From: Anaerolineae bacterium
GTDB taxonomy: Bacteria; Chloroflexota; Anaerolineae; Aggregatilineales; Phototrophicaceae
Length of the DNA: 64,000 nucleotides
Direction of reading: 5' to 3'
Assembly (NCBI GenBank): GCA_025454525.1
Contig: JALOOG010000001.1
Location: forward strand, 124,001 to 188,000
Shown: in pieces, positions 19,283-26,609 of the stretch
How the letters are laid out: every line of letters starts with the position of its first letter
How positions within the stretch are numbered: the first letter of the stretch is position 1
Made by a program: the position numbers and the translations under genes
Notes under the pieces: model-generated
Told to the model about the DNA's origin: nothing
Database searches by the model: none
The model's input: only the letters and a program-made list of their open reading frames with translations

Positions 19283-20535
19283 ACCAAGTAGGCTTGCGCG
19301 CCAACGAGTCCTAACATCCACCAATAGATAAAGGCAAAACGATCCCAAAGTGGGATCGCGTCCGTGAGTCCGTAAATCAGATGCGCGACAATTCCACTTG
19401 AAAGCGCGACCGCGATCGCTTGCGCCTGAGAGTCGCCATTGCGCCATGTGTAGTAGAGCAGATAACCGGCCATGGCATAGATCGCGATAAATAAAAAGAT
19501 ACCGGGGAAACCCAAATCCGCACCGATCTGTAAAATTTCGTTGTGGGCATGAACAGCCGTCCACCAATCAAAACCCGGCACGGGATAATCGCCACGGACA
19601 TAAAAATCGCGGTATAAGTTCATCCCGACACCCGTTAAACCATGATCCGAAAGCATCGCAAGCGCGCTTTGCCAAAGTAGAGCGCGATGCTCTAAACTGA
19701 TCAAGTTCTCGCGGCCGGAAACCTGACTCGCGATCCGTGTAGCGGCGTTCGGATCTAACATGATCAAGATCTGGATTAGTAAAATCAGGCTGATCGCCAT
19801 ACCTACCGCGTAATGCCAAAATCGACGCGGAGAGAACAAAATCCCAAAACCCACTAAAACGCCAATAAACGCAGATAAACTTTGCCCCAAAAGCAAAGCG
19901 AACAGCATGATTGTGCCGCCCGCTAAGGCCAAGATGGCCCAAGCGCGCTGTTGAAGGCGAAAATAGAAAAATAGCCCGATTAGGGGGGTGATCAACCAAG
20001 TCATCGCACCCGCGATCTCGTTAGGGTTAAAAAGCCCTTCCACACCGGGGTAGGTGGTGATCTGCGGAATCGACCGTAACAACCATTCGATCGGTAAAGA
20101 TTTACCTTCTGACCATTCTGTGGCCGTGAGGGCTACTATCCCAAGGATCAGACCGCCGAGTATGGTAGCTTGCAATAGCCGCTTGTGGTCAAGACGCGAT
20201 CGGGCAAATTCAATACAAAAAATGATCAACGCGATCCCTAAAAGCGGACGATGCAGCATCAATAGACCACGAGTAGGATAAGGCGCGGCAAAAAGATTGA
20301 TCCCACAAAGTGCAATAAAACCAAACACTAACTCATCATAATTGCTGGAAGTCCAAAAGCGTTGATAAAGTAAAAAACGCGCCATAAAAACGATCAAAAG
20401 AAGATATAATATCCATAACCATGAATCCCTACTAGGAGAAGAGTACCAATAGGCAAATAAGGTAAAAAGTAATATGATGGGTTCAAGCCGCAAGGCGTAA
20501 GTGAGCAATAGTCTTAAATTTGTCACGGTCATCAT
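19189..20535 (-). CDS. O-antigen ligase/polymerase-like membrane protein (Wzy_C type)
   Basis: 448 residues with about ten to twelve membrane helices and one larger periplasmic loop late in the protein. The loop holds LLWQSALAMLSDHGLTGVG, and the next segment reads HAHNEILQIGADLGFPG; the HNxxL pattern marks the O-antigen ligase/polymerase family. Such enzymes join or polymerise undecaprenyl-linked glycans outside the membrane. It has no glycan genes beside it. Start: two ATGs in a row with AGGG just upstream. The last 94 bases are antisense to the end of the zinc-PLC-like gene. Confidence 0.82.
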   Translation of the reverse strand: MMTVTNLRLLLTYALRLEPIILLFTLFAYWYSSPSRDSWLWILYLLLIVFMARFLLYQRFWTSSNYDELVFGFIALCGINLFAAPYPTRGLLMLHRPLLGIALIIFCIEFARSRLDHKRLLQATILGGLILGIVALTATEWSEGKSLPIEWLLRSIPQITTYPGVEGLFNPNEIAGAMTWLITPLIGLFFYFRLQQRAWAILALAGGTIMLFALLLGQSLSAFIGVLVGFGILFSPRRFWHYAVGMAISLILLIQILIMLDPNAATRIASQVSGRENLISLEHRALLWQSALAMLSDHGLTGVGMNLYRDFYVRGDYPVPGFDWWTAVHAHNEILQIGADLGFPGIFLFIAIYAMAGYLLYYTWRNGDSQAQAIAVALSSGIVAHLIYGLTDAIPLWDRFAFIYWWMLGLVGAQAYLVYAERVKYSTSDERANAYMADSTSPNNLSET

Positions 20536-20596
20536 CCCTATTTTAACGACTCACCTCGTTACTAATAGACTGTTTACAGAGCGATAGTGATGCGTA

Positions 20597-20625
20597 TTGA
20601 CATGGCTAATAGGCGCGGCTAAGAT
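20597..20625 (+). promoter_or_regulatory. Sigma-70-type promoter of the SARP-like regulator
   Basis: TTGACA (20597-20602), 17 bases, TAAGAT (20620-20625). This leaves an untranslated leader of about 135 bases before the ATG at 20767, in which I saw no strong hairpin. Confidence 0.65.
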
Positions 20626-20766
20626 TTAACTATAGCCCATCTTCTAGAGTGGGGTAACGGTGAAAAGGTACTAAATAGCGATTTTTACATCCTAAATCTT
20701 ATGCGAATGCGGCCGCTAATAGTTTAGTTGCATTGGCAAAGTAGTATAGTTGACTAAGGAGAAAGT

Positions 20767-22074
20767 ATGATTAGTGAAATTGTAACGCGAGTCTCCTTTG
20801 ACTCGTTTAGACAAAAATCTAAAGGTAAAAAAGTCGTCCTGTTATACCCTTGGACGAACTACAAAAATATGTTTTTGTCGCATTTTTTGAATCGGGGTTA
20901 TGAAGGTTTTCTATACTACCGAGTGCGCGAAGACGAAACTAATTTGGTGGATGCAGTGGCAGGTATCGTCAGCGAATTAGAGGCCGCGTTAGGTGGATTC
21001 GGTGCAGAAACGCGCAAAATTTTACAACAAGCCAGTGCGAGTGACTTAGGAGAAGCTTTTGCTAAGGATCTCGCTACGTTTAGCCAAGGCAAAGAAAGCG
21101 CGGTTTTGTACATCGATGAACTCGATCGCATTCCGGCCGACGACAATTTTCAGAAATTTGTGCGCGCTATCGTGGCTTACTTACCCGAAAATGTGCAGTT
21201 AGCATTCAGTTCACGAATCTTGACACAAGAGCCGTGGTATGAGTTGTTAACCAATGGTGATGCGATTGTACTTGGGACAGAACATCGCAAAAATAATGTG
21301 ATGTTCACAGTAGAAGATAGCCTAAAACCCCAATTAGAAGTCTATAGCTTGGGGCGGGGATATGTGTTGGTCAATGGGCAACAAATTACCAACTGGGACG
21401 GCGCATTGCCGCGTAATTTGTTCTTCTTTTTTGTTGATCGCCCTTTAGTAACCCGTGATGAGATCTTTGAGGTGTTTTGGCCGACGCTTAGTGTCAAAGA
21501 AGCGACCAATGTGTTCCATGTCACCAAACGTAAGATCAGCGAACGCATCAGCACCAAAGTCAACAATGGCGAAAACTACGAACTGACACAATACGCCAGT
21601 GGCTTTTATATGCCAAGCGATAAGATCGTCCGCCATTACGACGTTTCAGAGTTGCAAGAGTCGTTAGAACAGGCGATTGTGACCAAGGATGACCGTAAAG
21701 AAGAGATGCTCTACTTGCGCGCTATTGACCTCTATAAAGCACCATTTTTACAGACGATCAATATGAAATGGGTTTTGGATCGGCGCGAACATCTCTCTAC
21801 CATGTATAACCAAGCCTTGATCGGTATGGGGCGCATCTACTTAAAACGCAATGATTTAAATCGTGCTTTGGGCTTCTTCCAACGTAGTTTGAAACAAGCA
21901 CCGGAGCGGGAAGACATTCATCGTGACATGATCCGCATCTACCTAGACATGGGGATGGTGTATGAAGCCCGTATCCAATATCAACGGTTAACAGAAGTTT
22001 TAGCGAACGTGGTTGGCATTCAACCCTCACGCGAAAGCCGTGACCTGTGGAATGAAATTGAGACCATGAGTTAG
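20767..22074 (+). CDS. SARP-like regulator: P-loop-less NTPase-like domain, winged helix, BTAD
   Basis: 435 residues in three parts. About 1-165 resembles a small STAND/AAA ATPase: a Walker B-like strand VLYIDELD (113-120) and a sensor-like FSSR (147-150) are present, but the P-loop position (GKKVVLLYPWTNYKN, 20-34) has no GK[ST]. About 200-290 looks like an OmpR-type winged helix, with FEVFWP and a basic recognition helix. About 300-425 is a TPR-like bacterial transcriptional activator domain (EMLYLRAIDLYKAPFL...). This order fits SARP/LuxR-like activators. AGGAG lies 7 bases before the start. Its targets are not visible; it ends at a convergent hairpin. Confidence 0.75.
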   Translation: MISEIVTRVSFDSFRQKSKGKKVVLLYPWTNYKNMFLSHFLNRGYEGFLYYRVREDETNLVDAVAGIVSELEAALGGFGAETRKILQQASASDLGEAFAKDLATFSQGKESAVLYIDELDRIPADDNFQKFVRAIVAYLPENVQLAFSSRILTQEPWYELLTNGDAIVLGTEHRKNNVMFTVEDSLKPQLEVYSLGRGYVLVNGQQITNWDGALPRNLFFFFVDRPLVTRDEIFEVFWPTLSVKEATNVFHVTKRKISERISTKVNNGENYELTQYASGFYMPSDKIVRHYDVSELQESLEQAIVTKDDRKEEMLYLRAIDLYKAPFLQTINMKWVLDRREHLSTMYNQALIGMGRIYLKRNDLNRALGFFQRSLKQAPEREDIHRDMIRIYLDMGMVYEARIQYQRLTEVLANVVGIQPSRESRDLWNEIETMS

Positions 22075-22093
22075 ACCAAGTAATCACATAAAG

Positions 22094-22119
22094 GATGAGC
22101 GCTTTGAACAGCGCTCATC
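22094..22119. terminator. Convergent terminator hairpin
   Basis: A perfect 10-bp stem (GATGAGCGCT with AGCGCTCATC) and a 6-base loop lie between the SARP-like gene (plus) and the YbjN gene (minus). The plus side continues TACTTTAATT. Confidence 0.75.
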
Positions 22120-22123
22120 TACT

Positions 22124-22678
22124 TTAATTAGGCGAAAAAGTCGTGCCGTGATTAGGATTAGAAAAATCATCCTCATCACTGGGTAAGGTGGGCGGGCTTA
22201 ACAGGGTGGGCGAATTGCTACCCCCTTCGATCTTTTGGATCTCGTCTAAAGCGCTATGGCCCCCGTAGATCACGCTAAAAATGCCCGGAAGATAACGATC
22301 CATGATGATCACATTGGCGTAAACCATTTGTTTGATCAAGGGCAGGGTCAGGCTATCCCCTTCAACATCAATACTGGTTTTATACCGGACTTCGCCATCG
22401 CTAAAATCAAGTTCAAAATTGCCGATAATCATGCCGTAATTGGCACGGGTGATAAATTCCGCGACTATCGCCCGTAAATGTTCAGGGGTGTTGATCGGGC
22501 AGACGGAATAAAACACAAATTGCTGTTGTTCTTCGCGTGCTTGGGCGTAACATGACCACTTACCGTTTTTTCCGGTGAAGTTCATGGTTAAAACGGATGT
22601 CCCTTCCATCCAATGGAAGTCCCATTCATCTTCTTCAAAAAATTCAACCAGTGTATTGAAAATCTGACCTTCATTCAT
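22124..22678 (-). CDS. YbjN-domain protein
   Basis: 184 residues with a YbjN/type III chaperone-like fold over about 1-150 (LVEFFEEDEWDFHW..., KWSCYAQAREEQQQFVFYS, then a helix-strand-helix half) and a disordered Ser/Pro/Asp-rich tail. The family includes putative sensory-transduction regulators and chaperone-like proteins of unsettled function. The ATG at 22678 has AAAGAGG 9 bases upstream, lying inside the last codons of the preceding small gene, so the two are coupled. The longer frame upstream overlaps that gene and has no ribosome site. Confidence 0.8.
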   Translation of the reverse strand: MNEGQIFNTLVEFFEEDEWDFHWMEGTSVLTMNFTGKNGKWSCYAQAREEQQQFVFYSVCPINTPEHLRAIVAEFITRANYGMIIGNFELDFSDGEVRYKTSIDVEGDSLTLPLIKQMVYANVIIMDRYLPGIFSVIYGGHSALDEIQKIEGGSNSPTLLSPPTLPSDEDDFSNPNHGTTFSPN

Positions 22679-22682
22679 CGTA

Positions 22683-22910
22683 TTAAGCCTCTTTGCTGCC
22701 GTGAACACGATCCGCATCACCGATCGCGCTGTAATCCGTCCCTTCAGTGACGATCGGGATCGAACCTGTGGTAGATCCGTCATCCCCTTTGCCTTCAGGA
22801 ATAGTGGGAGGGGGCGGTGGTTCGCGCCGACTTTCTGGCTCAAAGACCGGACGCGGCATGATTCCAGACTTGCTAACCGATGATTTCTGATTTTTGGGTA
22901 TATTCTGCAC
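22683..22910 (-). CDS. Small proline-rich, disordered protein
   Basis: 75 residues starting at GTG, with an excellent AAGGGGG site 9 bases upstream and a promoter 50 bases further. It has a basic N-terminus, a five-proline run and an acidic C-terminal half, with no predicted fold. It precedes the ybjN-like gene by 4 bases. I do not recognise a family. Ribosome site, promoter and coupling support it as real. Confidence 0.55.
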   Translation of the reverse strand: MQNIPKNQKSSVSKSGIMPRPVFEPESRREPPPPPTIPEGKGDDGSTTGSIPIVTEGTDYSAIGDADRVHGSKEA

Positions 22911-22961
22911 GAAGAGTTCCCCCTTGGATTACGACAAGGTATCATAATCAACCATTGAATG

Positions 22962-22990
22962 ATTATACCGAAATAGTATGGAATTTGCAA
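22962..22990 (-). promoter_or_regulatory. Promoter of the small-ORF/YbjN operon
   Basis: On the minus strand: TTGCAA (22990-22985), 17 bases, TATAAT (22967-22962). It points away from the promoter at 23034. Confidence 0.75.
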
Positions 22991-23033
22991 TTTTTGGGGT
23001 ATTGTCGACATCGCTTGAAAAAGTGGACAAATG

Positions 23034-23064
23034 TTACGACTTTTTCGCTCATCTGTGCTATGAT
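23034..23064 (+). promoter_or_regulatory. Extended -10 promoter of RNA element B (repeated word)
   Basis: TTACGA, then CGCTC at 23046-23050, eight bases and TGC-TATGAT ending at 23064. It is the third copy of the promoter word at 5639 and 10162. The stretch from about 23019 resembles the ligA terminator/RlmI promoter region over about 47 bases. The expected transcript start (about 23071) lies just before the first hairpin of element B. Confidence 0.6.
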
Positions 23065-23079
23065 CAACTCAATACGACA

Positions 23080-23198
23080 GAGATGATCGCAGTCATCTCA
23101 GAAAAGTATCCTACCAATAGAGACGGAGCAGCTCATCTCACGCGGGCCAGTTCCTATGGGTGATGACTAGGGTGGGGTTGGACCCAAAAACTTTTCTG
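23080..23198 (+). ncRNA. Structured RNA candidate, copy B, as 5' leader of a 34-codon ORF
   Basis: Starts with a 7-bp hairpin (GAGATGA 23080-23086 with TCATCTC 23093-23099). The closing helix is CAGAAAAGT 23099-23107 with ACTTTTCTG 23190-23198. Inside are a hairpin with CCAA loop, the 35-nt core 23120-23154 shared with copy A, and GGGTGGGGTTG (23170-23180). A second TCATCTC at 23133-23139 could also pair with GAGATGA, so two folds compete. TCCTA (23109-23113) can pair with TAGGA (23200-23204) as a pseudoknot next to the ribosome site. Promoter upstream and AGGAGG at 23210 downstream give the layout of a riboswitch or regulatory leader. Ligand and family unknown. Confidence 0.6.
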
Positions 23199-23220
23199 AT
23201 AGGACTTCTAGGAGGATTTG

Positions 23221-23325
23221 ATGAAAACGTTGTTCAACATGGATGATGTTAGGTGTCTGGTTTTAATGTGTTCTCAAATTGAATCTTACAAACAATCTAA
23301 CCACGTTGCCGCTGTCGCCGAATAA
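23221..23325 (+). CDS. 34-residue small ORF downstream of RNA element B
   Basis: ATG with an ideal AGGAGG (23210-23215) 5 bases upstream; 34 codons, then TAA. The peptide begins MKTLFNMDDVRCLVL and ends NHVAAVAE; it has two Cys and no membrane helix. I do not recognise it. Evidence for translation is the ribosome site and its position after a promoter and structured leader. It could be a regulated small protein, a leader peptide, or a remnant of a longer gene. Confidence 0.42.
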   Translation: MKTLFNMDDVRCLVLMCSQIESYKQSNHVAAVAE

Positions 23326-23433
23326 ATTTTTTCCCACCCGCTGCCGCTACTGCCATACTCATTATTTTTGACGAATAATTTCGGATATTGAGGGTGGACA
23401 GATCAAGTTTGTGAGCAAAATCGTAAAAGTGTC
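23326..23433. other. Spacer before the trp promoter
   Basis: AT-rich sequence with no gene, hairpin or repeat that I can support. Confidence 0.4.
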
Positions 23434-23462
23434 TTGACAAGGGCGCGATTTCACGTTACTTT
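23434..23462 (+). promoter_or_regulatory. Promoter of the trp operon
   Basis: TTGACA (23434-23439), 17 bases, TACTTT (23457-23462). It precedes the T-box leader, with a predicted start near 23469. Confidence 0.75.
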
Positions 23463-23499
23463 TTTATCCAATACACATCTTCAGCATAAACACTAAAAA

Positions 23500-23790
23500 C
23501 TGTGATCTGAAAAAGTACACTTGAAAACGGAGTTCAGAGAGTCGCGGGTAGCTGGAAACGCGATACTTACGGTCAAGTGGAATGGTTCAGGGAGTTATAC
23601 GGGCAAAAGAAGGGCATTAAGTGAATTGTCCTTACCAGTAGTCTGTATCGGAAACGCCCCGTTATCGTAGCGTCAGGTATATGATCGATCTGATCTGTAC
23701 CGAGTCAAGTGCTTGTGAAGTTTTAGATTCACAAGAAACAAGGTGGCACCACGGGAACCCGTCTCGTCCTTGATCGACGAACGGGTTTTA
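23500..23790 (+). promoter_or_regulatory. T-box riboswitch, tryptophan-specific, controlling trpE
   Basis: The leader binds uncharged tRNA and permits transcription when tryptophan is short. Visible parts: AGAGAG of stem I (23536-23541); specifier codon TGG at 23583-23585 in a GAA-TGG-T context; stem III, an 8-bp hairpin (CTTGTGAA 23712-23719 with TTCACAAG 23728-23735); the T-box AAGGTGGCACCACGG (23740-23754); antiterminator pairing CAAGG (23739-23743) with CCTTG (23768-23772); and a competing terminator at 23756-23790. The bulge UGGC would pair with GCCA, fitting G73 of tRNA-Trp. Specifier and acceptor pairing agree with each other and with the gene. The 5' boundary is approximate. Confidence 0.9.
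23756..23790 (+). terminator. Regulated terminator of the trp T-box
   Basis: AACCCGT/ACGGGTT plus TCGTC/GACGA form a 12-bp stem with one bulged C, followed by a short T tract (TTTTA). The left arm overlaps the antiterminator strand, so the two structures exclude each other. Confidence 0.85.
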
Positions 23791-23817
23791 TATTGGGTGA
23801 GTGCTGAACGGAGTGAG

Positions 23818-25344
23818 ATGAAGATGGCTTTTGCACCTGTGCAATCCCGCGAACATACCGACATTATTCCAAGTCGGGAAGAAATTCACCAGTTATTTCA
23901 AAAAGGCGATCTTGTACCCGTATATCGGCGTTTGTTGGCTGATCTTGAAACACCGGTTTCGGTGTATCTCAAATTAGCGCAAGCGGGCAGTACTTCGTTT
24001 TTGTTAGAAAGTGTGGAAGGTGGGGAACAAGTCGGACGGTATTCATTTTTAGGCGTGAATCCGAAAGGCGTGATCACCTTCAAAGGCGATACCGTGACGC
24101 GCCAATATCACGGAGAAATCACCACACGCACCCTTGAGTCGAATGAAGATCCGCTTCATGCTCTACAAAGAGAATTTGAGCGCGTGCAACCCGTTCGCTT
24201 GGAAGGATTACCCCGATTGGTGGGCGGTGCAGTGGGCTTTTTAAGCTACGATGTGGTGCGTTATTTTGAAAAATTACCTAACACAGCGATTGAAGAACTT
24301 CAGATCCCCGACGCGGCGTTTTTACTGCCTGATACGTTGGTGATCTTTGACCATGCCAAACACCAGCTAACGATTATGGCTAACGCGCATAATACGGGCG
24401 ATCCTAACGCGGCGTATGATGATGCAATCAAGCGGATTAATCAGATCATCGCAGCGATCGCACAACCCACCCCGATCCGCGAACATCGCGCACAACCTCT
24501 GAATGAGGACGTGCAATCCAACATGACGCAAACGGAATATGAGGACAAAGTTCGTCAAGCAAAAGAGTATATCGCGGCCGGTGATGCGTTTCAGATTGTG
24601 TTATCACAACGGTTTAGCCGTCGTACCACAGCCGATGCGTTATCGATTTACCGGGCGTTGCGAGTGTTAAATCCCTCACCCTATATGTTTTTCCTCAATT
24701 TTGGGGATGATTTTACCTTGATGGGTGCATCGCCTGAAATGCTAGTGCGCCTTGAGGACGGCATCGCCAGCACACGTCCGATCGCGGGGACTCGTAAACG
24801 TGGCATCAATGAGGCTGAAGATCGTGCCTTGGCCGAAGATCTGCTCAATGATCCCAAAGAACGTGCGGAGCATGTGATGTTGGTGGATCTGGGTCGGAAT
24901 GACATCGGGCGCGTCTCTGAATACGGGAGCGTAAAGGTGACGGATTTAATGATTGTGGAACGCTATTCCCATGTGATGCACATTGTCAGCCAAGTACAAG
25001 GCAAGATCCGCCCCGGCATGTCTGCTTTTGACCTGTTACGCGCTACATTTCCGGCCGGCACGTTGAGCGGTGCGCCGAAAGTCCGGGCGATGGAGATCAT
25101 TGAAGAATTAGAGGGGGTGCGTCGGAGTACCTATGGTGGCGCGGTGGGTTACTTTAGCTTTGATGGTTCAATGGATATGTGCATCACGATCCGATCCATG
25201 GTGATGCAAGGCGATCGCGTGTATCTACAAGCGGGGGCCGGCATTGTCGCTGATAGCGACCCAACACGGGAATATGAAGAATCGATCAACAAAGCGATGG
25301 CCGTAGCGGCCGCGATCCAATACGCCGAACGTGGCTTGATTTAA
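23818..25344 (+). CDS. trpE: Anthranilate synthase component I
   Basis: 508 residues. It makes anthranilate from chorismate with ammonia supplied by TrpG. The N-terminal domain carries LLES (62-65), the tryptophan feedback site. The chorismate-binding domain keeps GDAFQIVLSQRFSR, IAGTRKRG, HVMLVDLGRND(I)GRV, FPAGTLSGAPK and YGGAVGYFSFDG, so it is complete. GGAG at 23810 serves ATG 23818 (short spacing) or ATG 23824 (longer spacing); either start is possible. The frame extending further upstream runs into the T-box terminator and is not translated. First gene of the trp operon. Confidence 0.96.
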   Translation: MKMAFAPVQSREHTDIIPSREEIHQLFQKGDLVPVYRRLLADLETPVSVYLKLAQAGSTSFLLESVEGGEQVGRYSFLGVNPKGVITFKGDTVTRQYHGEITTRTLESNEDPLHALQREFERVQPVRLEGLPRLVGGAVGFLSYDVVRYFEKLPNTAIEELQIPDAAFLLPDTLVIFDHAKHQLTIMANAHNTGDPNAAYDDAIKRINQIIAAIAQPTPIREHRAQPLNEDVQSNMTQTEYEDKVRQAKEYIAAGDAFQIVLSQRFSRRTTADALSIYRALRVLNPSPYMFFLNFGDDFTLMGASPEMLVRLEDGIASTRPIAGTRKRGINEAEDRALAEDLLNDPKERAEHVMLVDLGRNDIGRVSEYGSVKVTDLMIVERYSHVMHIVSQVQGKIRPGMSAFDLLRATFPAGTLSGAPKVRAMEIIEELEGVRRSTYGGAVGYFSFDGSMDMCITIRSMVMQGDRVYLQAGAGIVADSDPTREYEESINKAMAVAAAIQYAERGLI

Positions 25345-25369
25345 CCAACTTTCTCAAGGAGCAACTACG

Positions 25370-26032
25370 ATGACAGTAAAACGTGTGATCTTTGTACGAC
25401 CGGGCGAGACTGAATGGAATCAGACCGATCGATGGCAAGGATGGGTCGCGATCCCATTAAATTCATATGGCCGGTTACAAGCGGTGGCGTTGGCTAACTT
25501 TTTGCGGAATATCGGGATCGGTCAACTGTATAGCAGCGATCTGAAACGGGCGGCCGAAACCGCTGAAATTATCGGCGAAAAAATCGGGTGTGCGCCAACC
25601 TATGACTCCCGGTTGCGAGAACGGCATATCGGACAATGGCAAGGACTCACCCGGCAAGAGGCGCAATTATGGTATCCCGAAGAATATGCCCAATTACAGG
25701 TCAATCGGGATCATTATCAAGTGCCGGGGGGCGAATCGTTTCAAGAGGTGAAAATACGGATGCAAGCCGCATTTGAAGAGATCCTCACAAAAGCAGAAAA
25801 AGCGGAAAACATCGCGATCGTCTCGCACACAATCGCCATTCGAGGCTTGTTGTCGCAATTGATCCAAGGGTATGACCCGGCTTCTGTGCGACTTGGCAAT
25901 ACCTCCGTGACGACGATCAAACGCGATGGGGCAGGTTGGCAATTGACCGCAGCCAATGACATTATGCACCTTGAAGGTATCACACCACGCTATGCGCGGG
26001 AGGCAGGTGAAGAAGATGATCCTCGTCATTGA
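25370..26032 (+). CDS. Histidine-phosphatase-fold protein lacking the catalytic histidine
   Basis: 220 residues of the phosphoglycerate mutase-like fold, lying between trpE and trpG. Start IFVRPGETEWN: the RHG motif is RPG, so the phospho-accepting His is Pro11 (codon CCG). The other pocket residues are present: Arg10, Arg60 (SSDLKRAAETA), Glu84 (RLRERHIGQWQG) and His153 (VSHTIAIRG). The usual phosphohistidine mechanism should therefore be impossible. It may be a binding or regulatory pseudoenzyme, or use other chemistry. Good ribosome site (AAGGAG). Its 3' end overlaps trpG by 17 bases, so it is kept within the operon. Confidence 0.85.
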   Translation: MTVKRVIFVRPGETEWNQTDRWQGWVAIPLNSYGRLQAVALANFLRNIGIGQLYSSDLKRAAETAEIIGEKIGCAPTYDSRLRERHIGQWQGLTRQEAQLWYPEEYAQLQVNRDHYQVPGGESFQEVKIRMQAAFEEILTKAEKAENIAIVSHTIAIRGLLSQLIQGYDPASVRLGNTSVTTIKRDGAGWQLTAANDIMHLEGITPRYAREAGEEDDPRH

Positions 26033-26579
26033 TAACTACGATAGTTTTACCTATAACCTCGTCCAGTTAATGGGCGAATTGGGGGCCGATCTGCGGGTGA
26101 TTCGTAACGATCAAACCACTTTAGATGCGATCCGCGAAATGAACCCTTCGCACATCGTGATCTCACCCGGGCCAGGAAATCCGGATGACGGTGGTGTGTC
26201 GTTACAGGTGATTCGTGAATTGGGTGCAACAACTCCGGTATTCGGGGTGTGTCTTGGACATCAATGTATCGGACAAGCCTATGGCGGGGTGGTGATGCGC
26301 GCTGGACGTTTGATGCACGGCAAGACCAGCATGATCTATCACAAACGCGATCGCTTGTTCACGGGTGTGCCGAGTCCATTTGAGGCAACACGGTATCACA
26401 GTTTGATCGTGGAAGAAGCGACTTTACCAGACTGCTTGACGATCACCGCCTTTACAGACACTGGTGAGATCATGGCGCTACGGCATAAAGAGCATCCGGT
26501 AGTCGGGGTGCAGTTTCACCCTGAGAGCATTTTAACGCAATACGGTTCGCGGATTTTGAAAAATTTCTTGGAAAGCTAA
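26016..26579 (+). CDS. trpG: Anthranilate synthase component II (glutamine amidotransferase)
   Basis: 187 residues. It hydrolyses glutamine and passes ammonia to TrpE. The class I triad is present: Cys in GVCLGHQ (about 79), His and Glu in QFHPESI (about 168-170). The oxyanion segment SPGPGNP is intact. The ATG at 26016 is preceded by GGGAGG and lies inside the end of the histidine-phosphatase-like gene; the longer frame upstream is out of family. PabA-like dual use for folate synthesis is possible, since no pabA is visible here. Confidence 0.95.
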   Translation: MILVIDNYDSFTYNLVQLMGELGADLRVIRNDQTTLDAIREMNPSHIVISPGPGNPDDGGVSLQVIRELGATTPVFGVCLGHQCIGQAYGGVVMRAGRLMHGKTSMIYHKRDRLFTGVPSPFEATRYHSLIVEEATLPDCLTITAFTDTGEIMALRHKEHPVVGVQFHPESILTQYGSRILKNFLES

Positions 26580-26609
26580 AGCCAAGGTTAAGGGTAGGAT
26601 CGAGTCAGA

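Noticed and set aside
22124-23011. 295-codon reading of the YbjN gene
   Set aside because: The extra 111 codons overlap the small operon gene and its promoter, while ATG 22678 has a good ribosome site.
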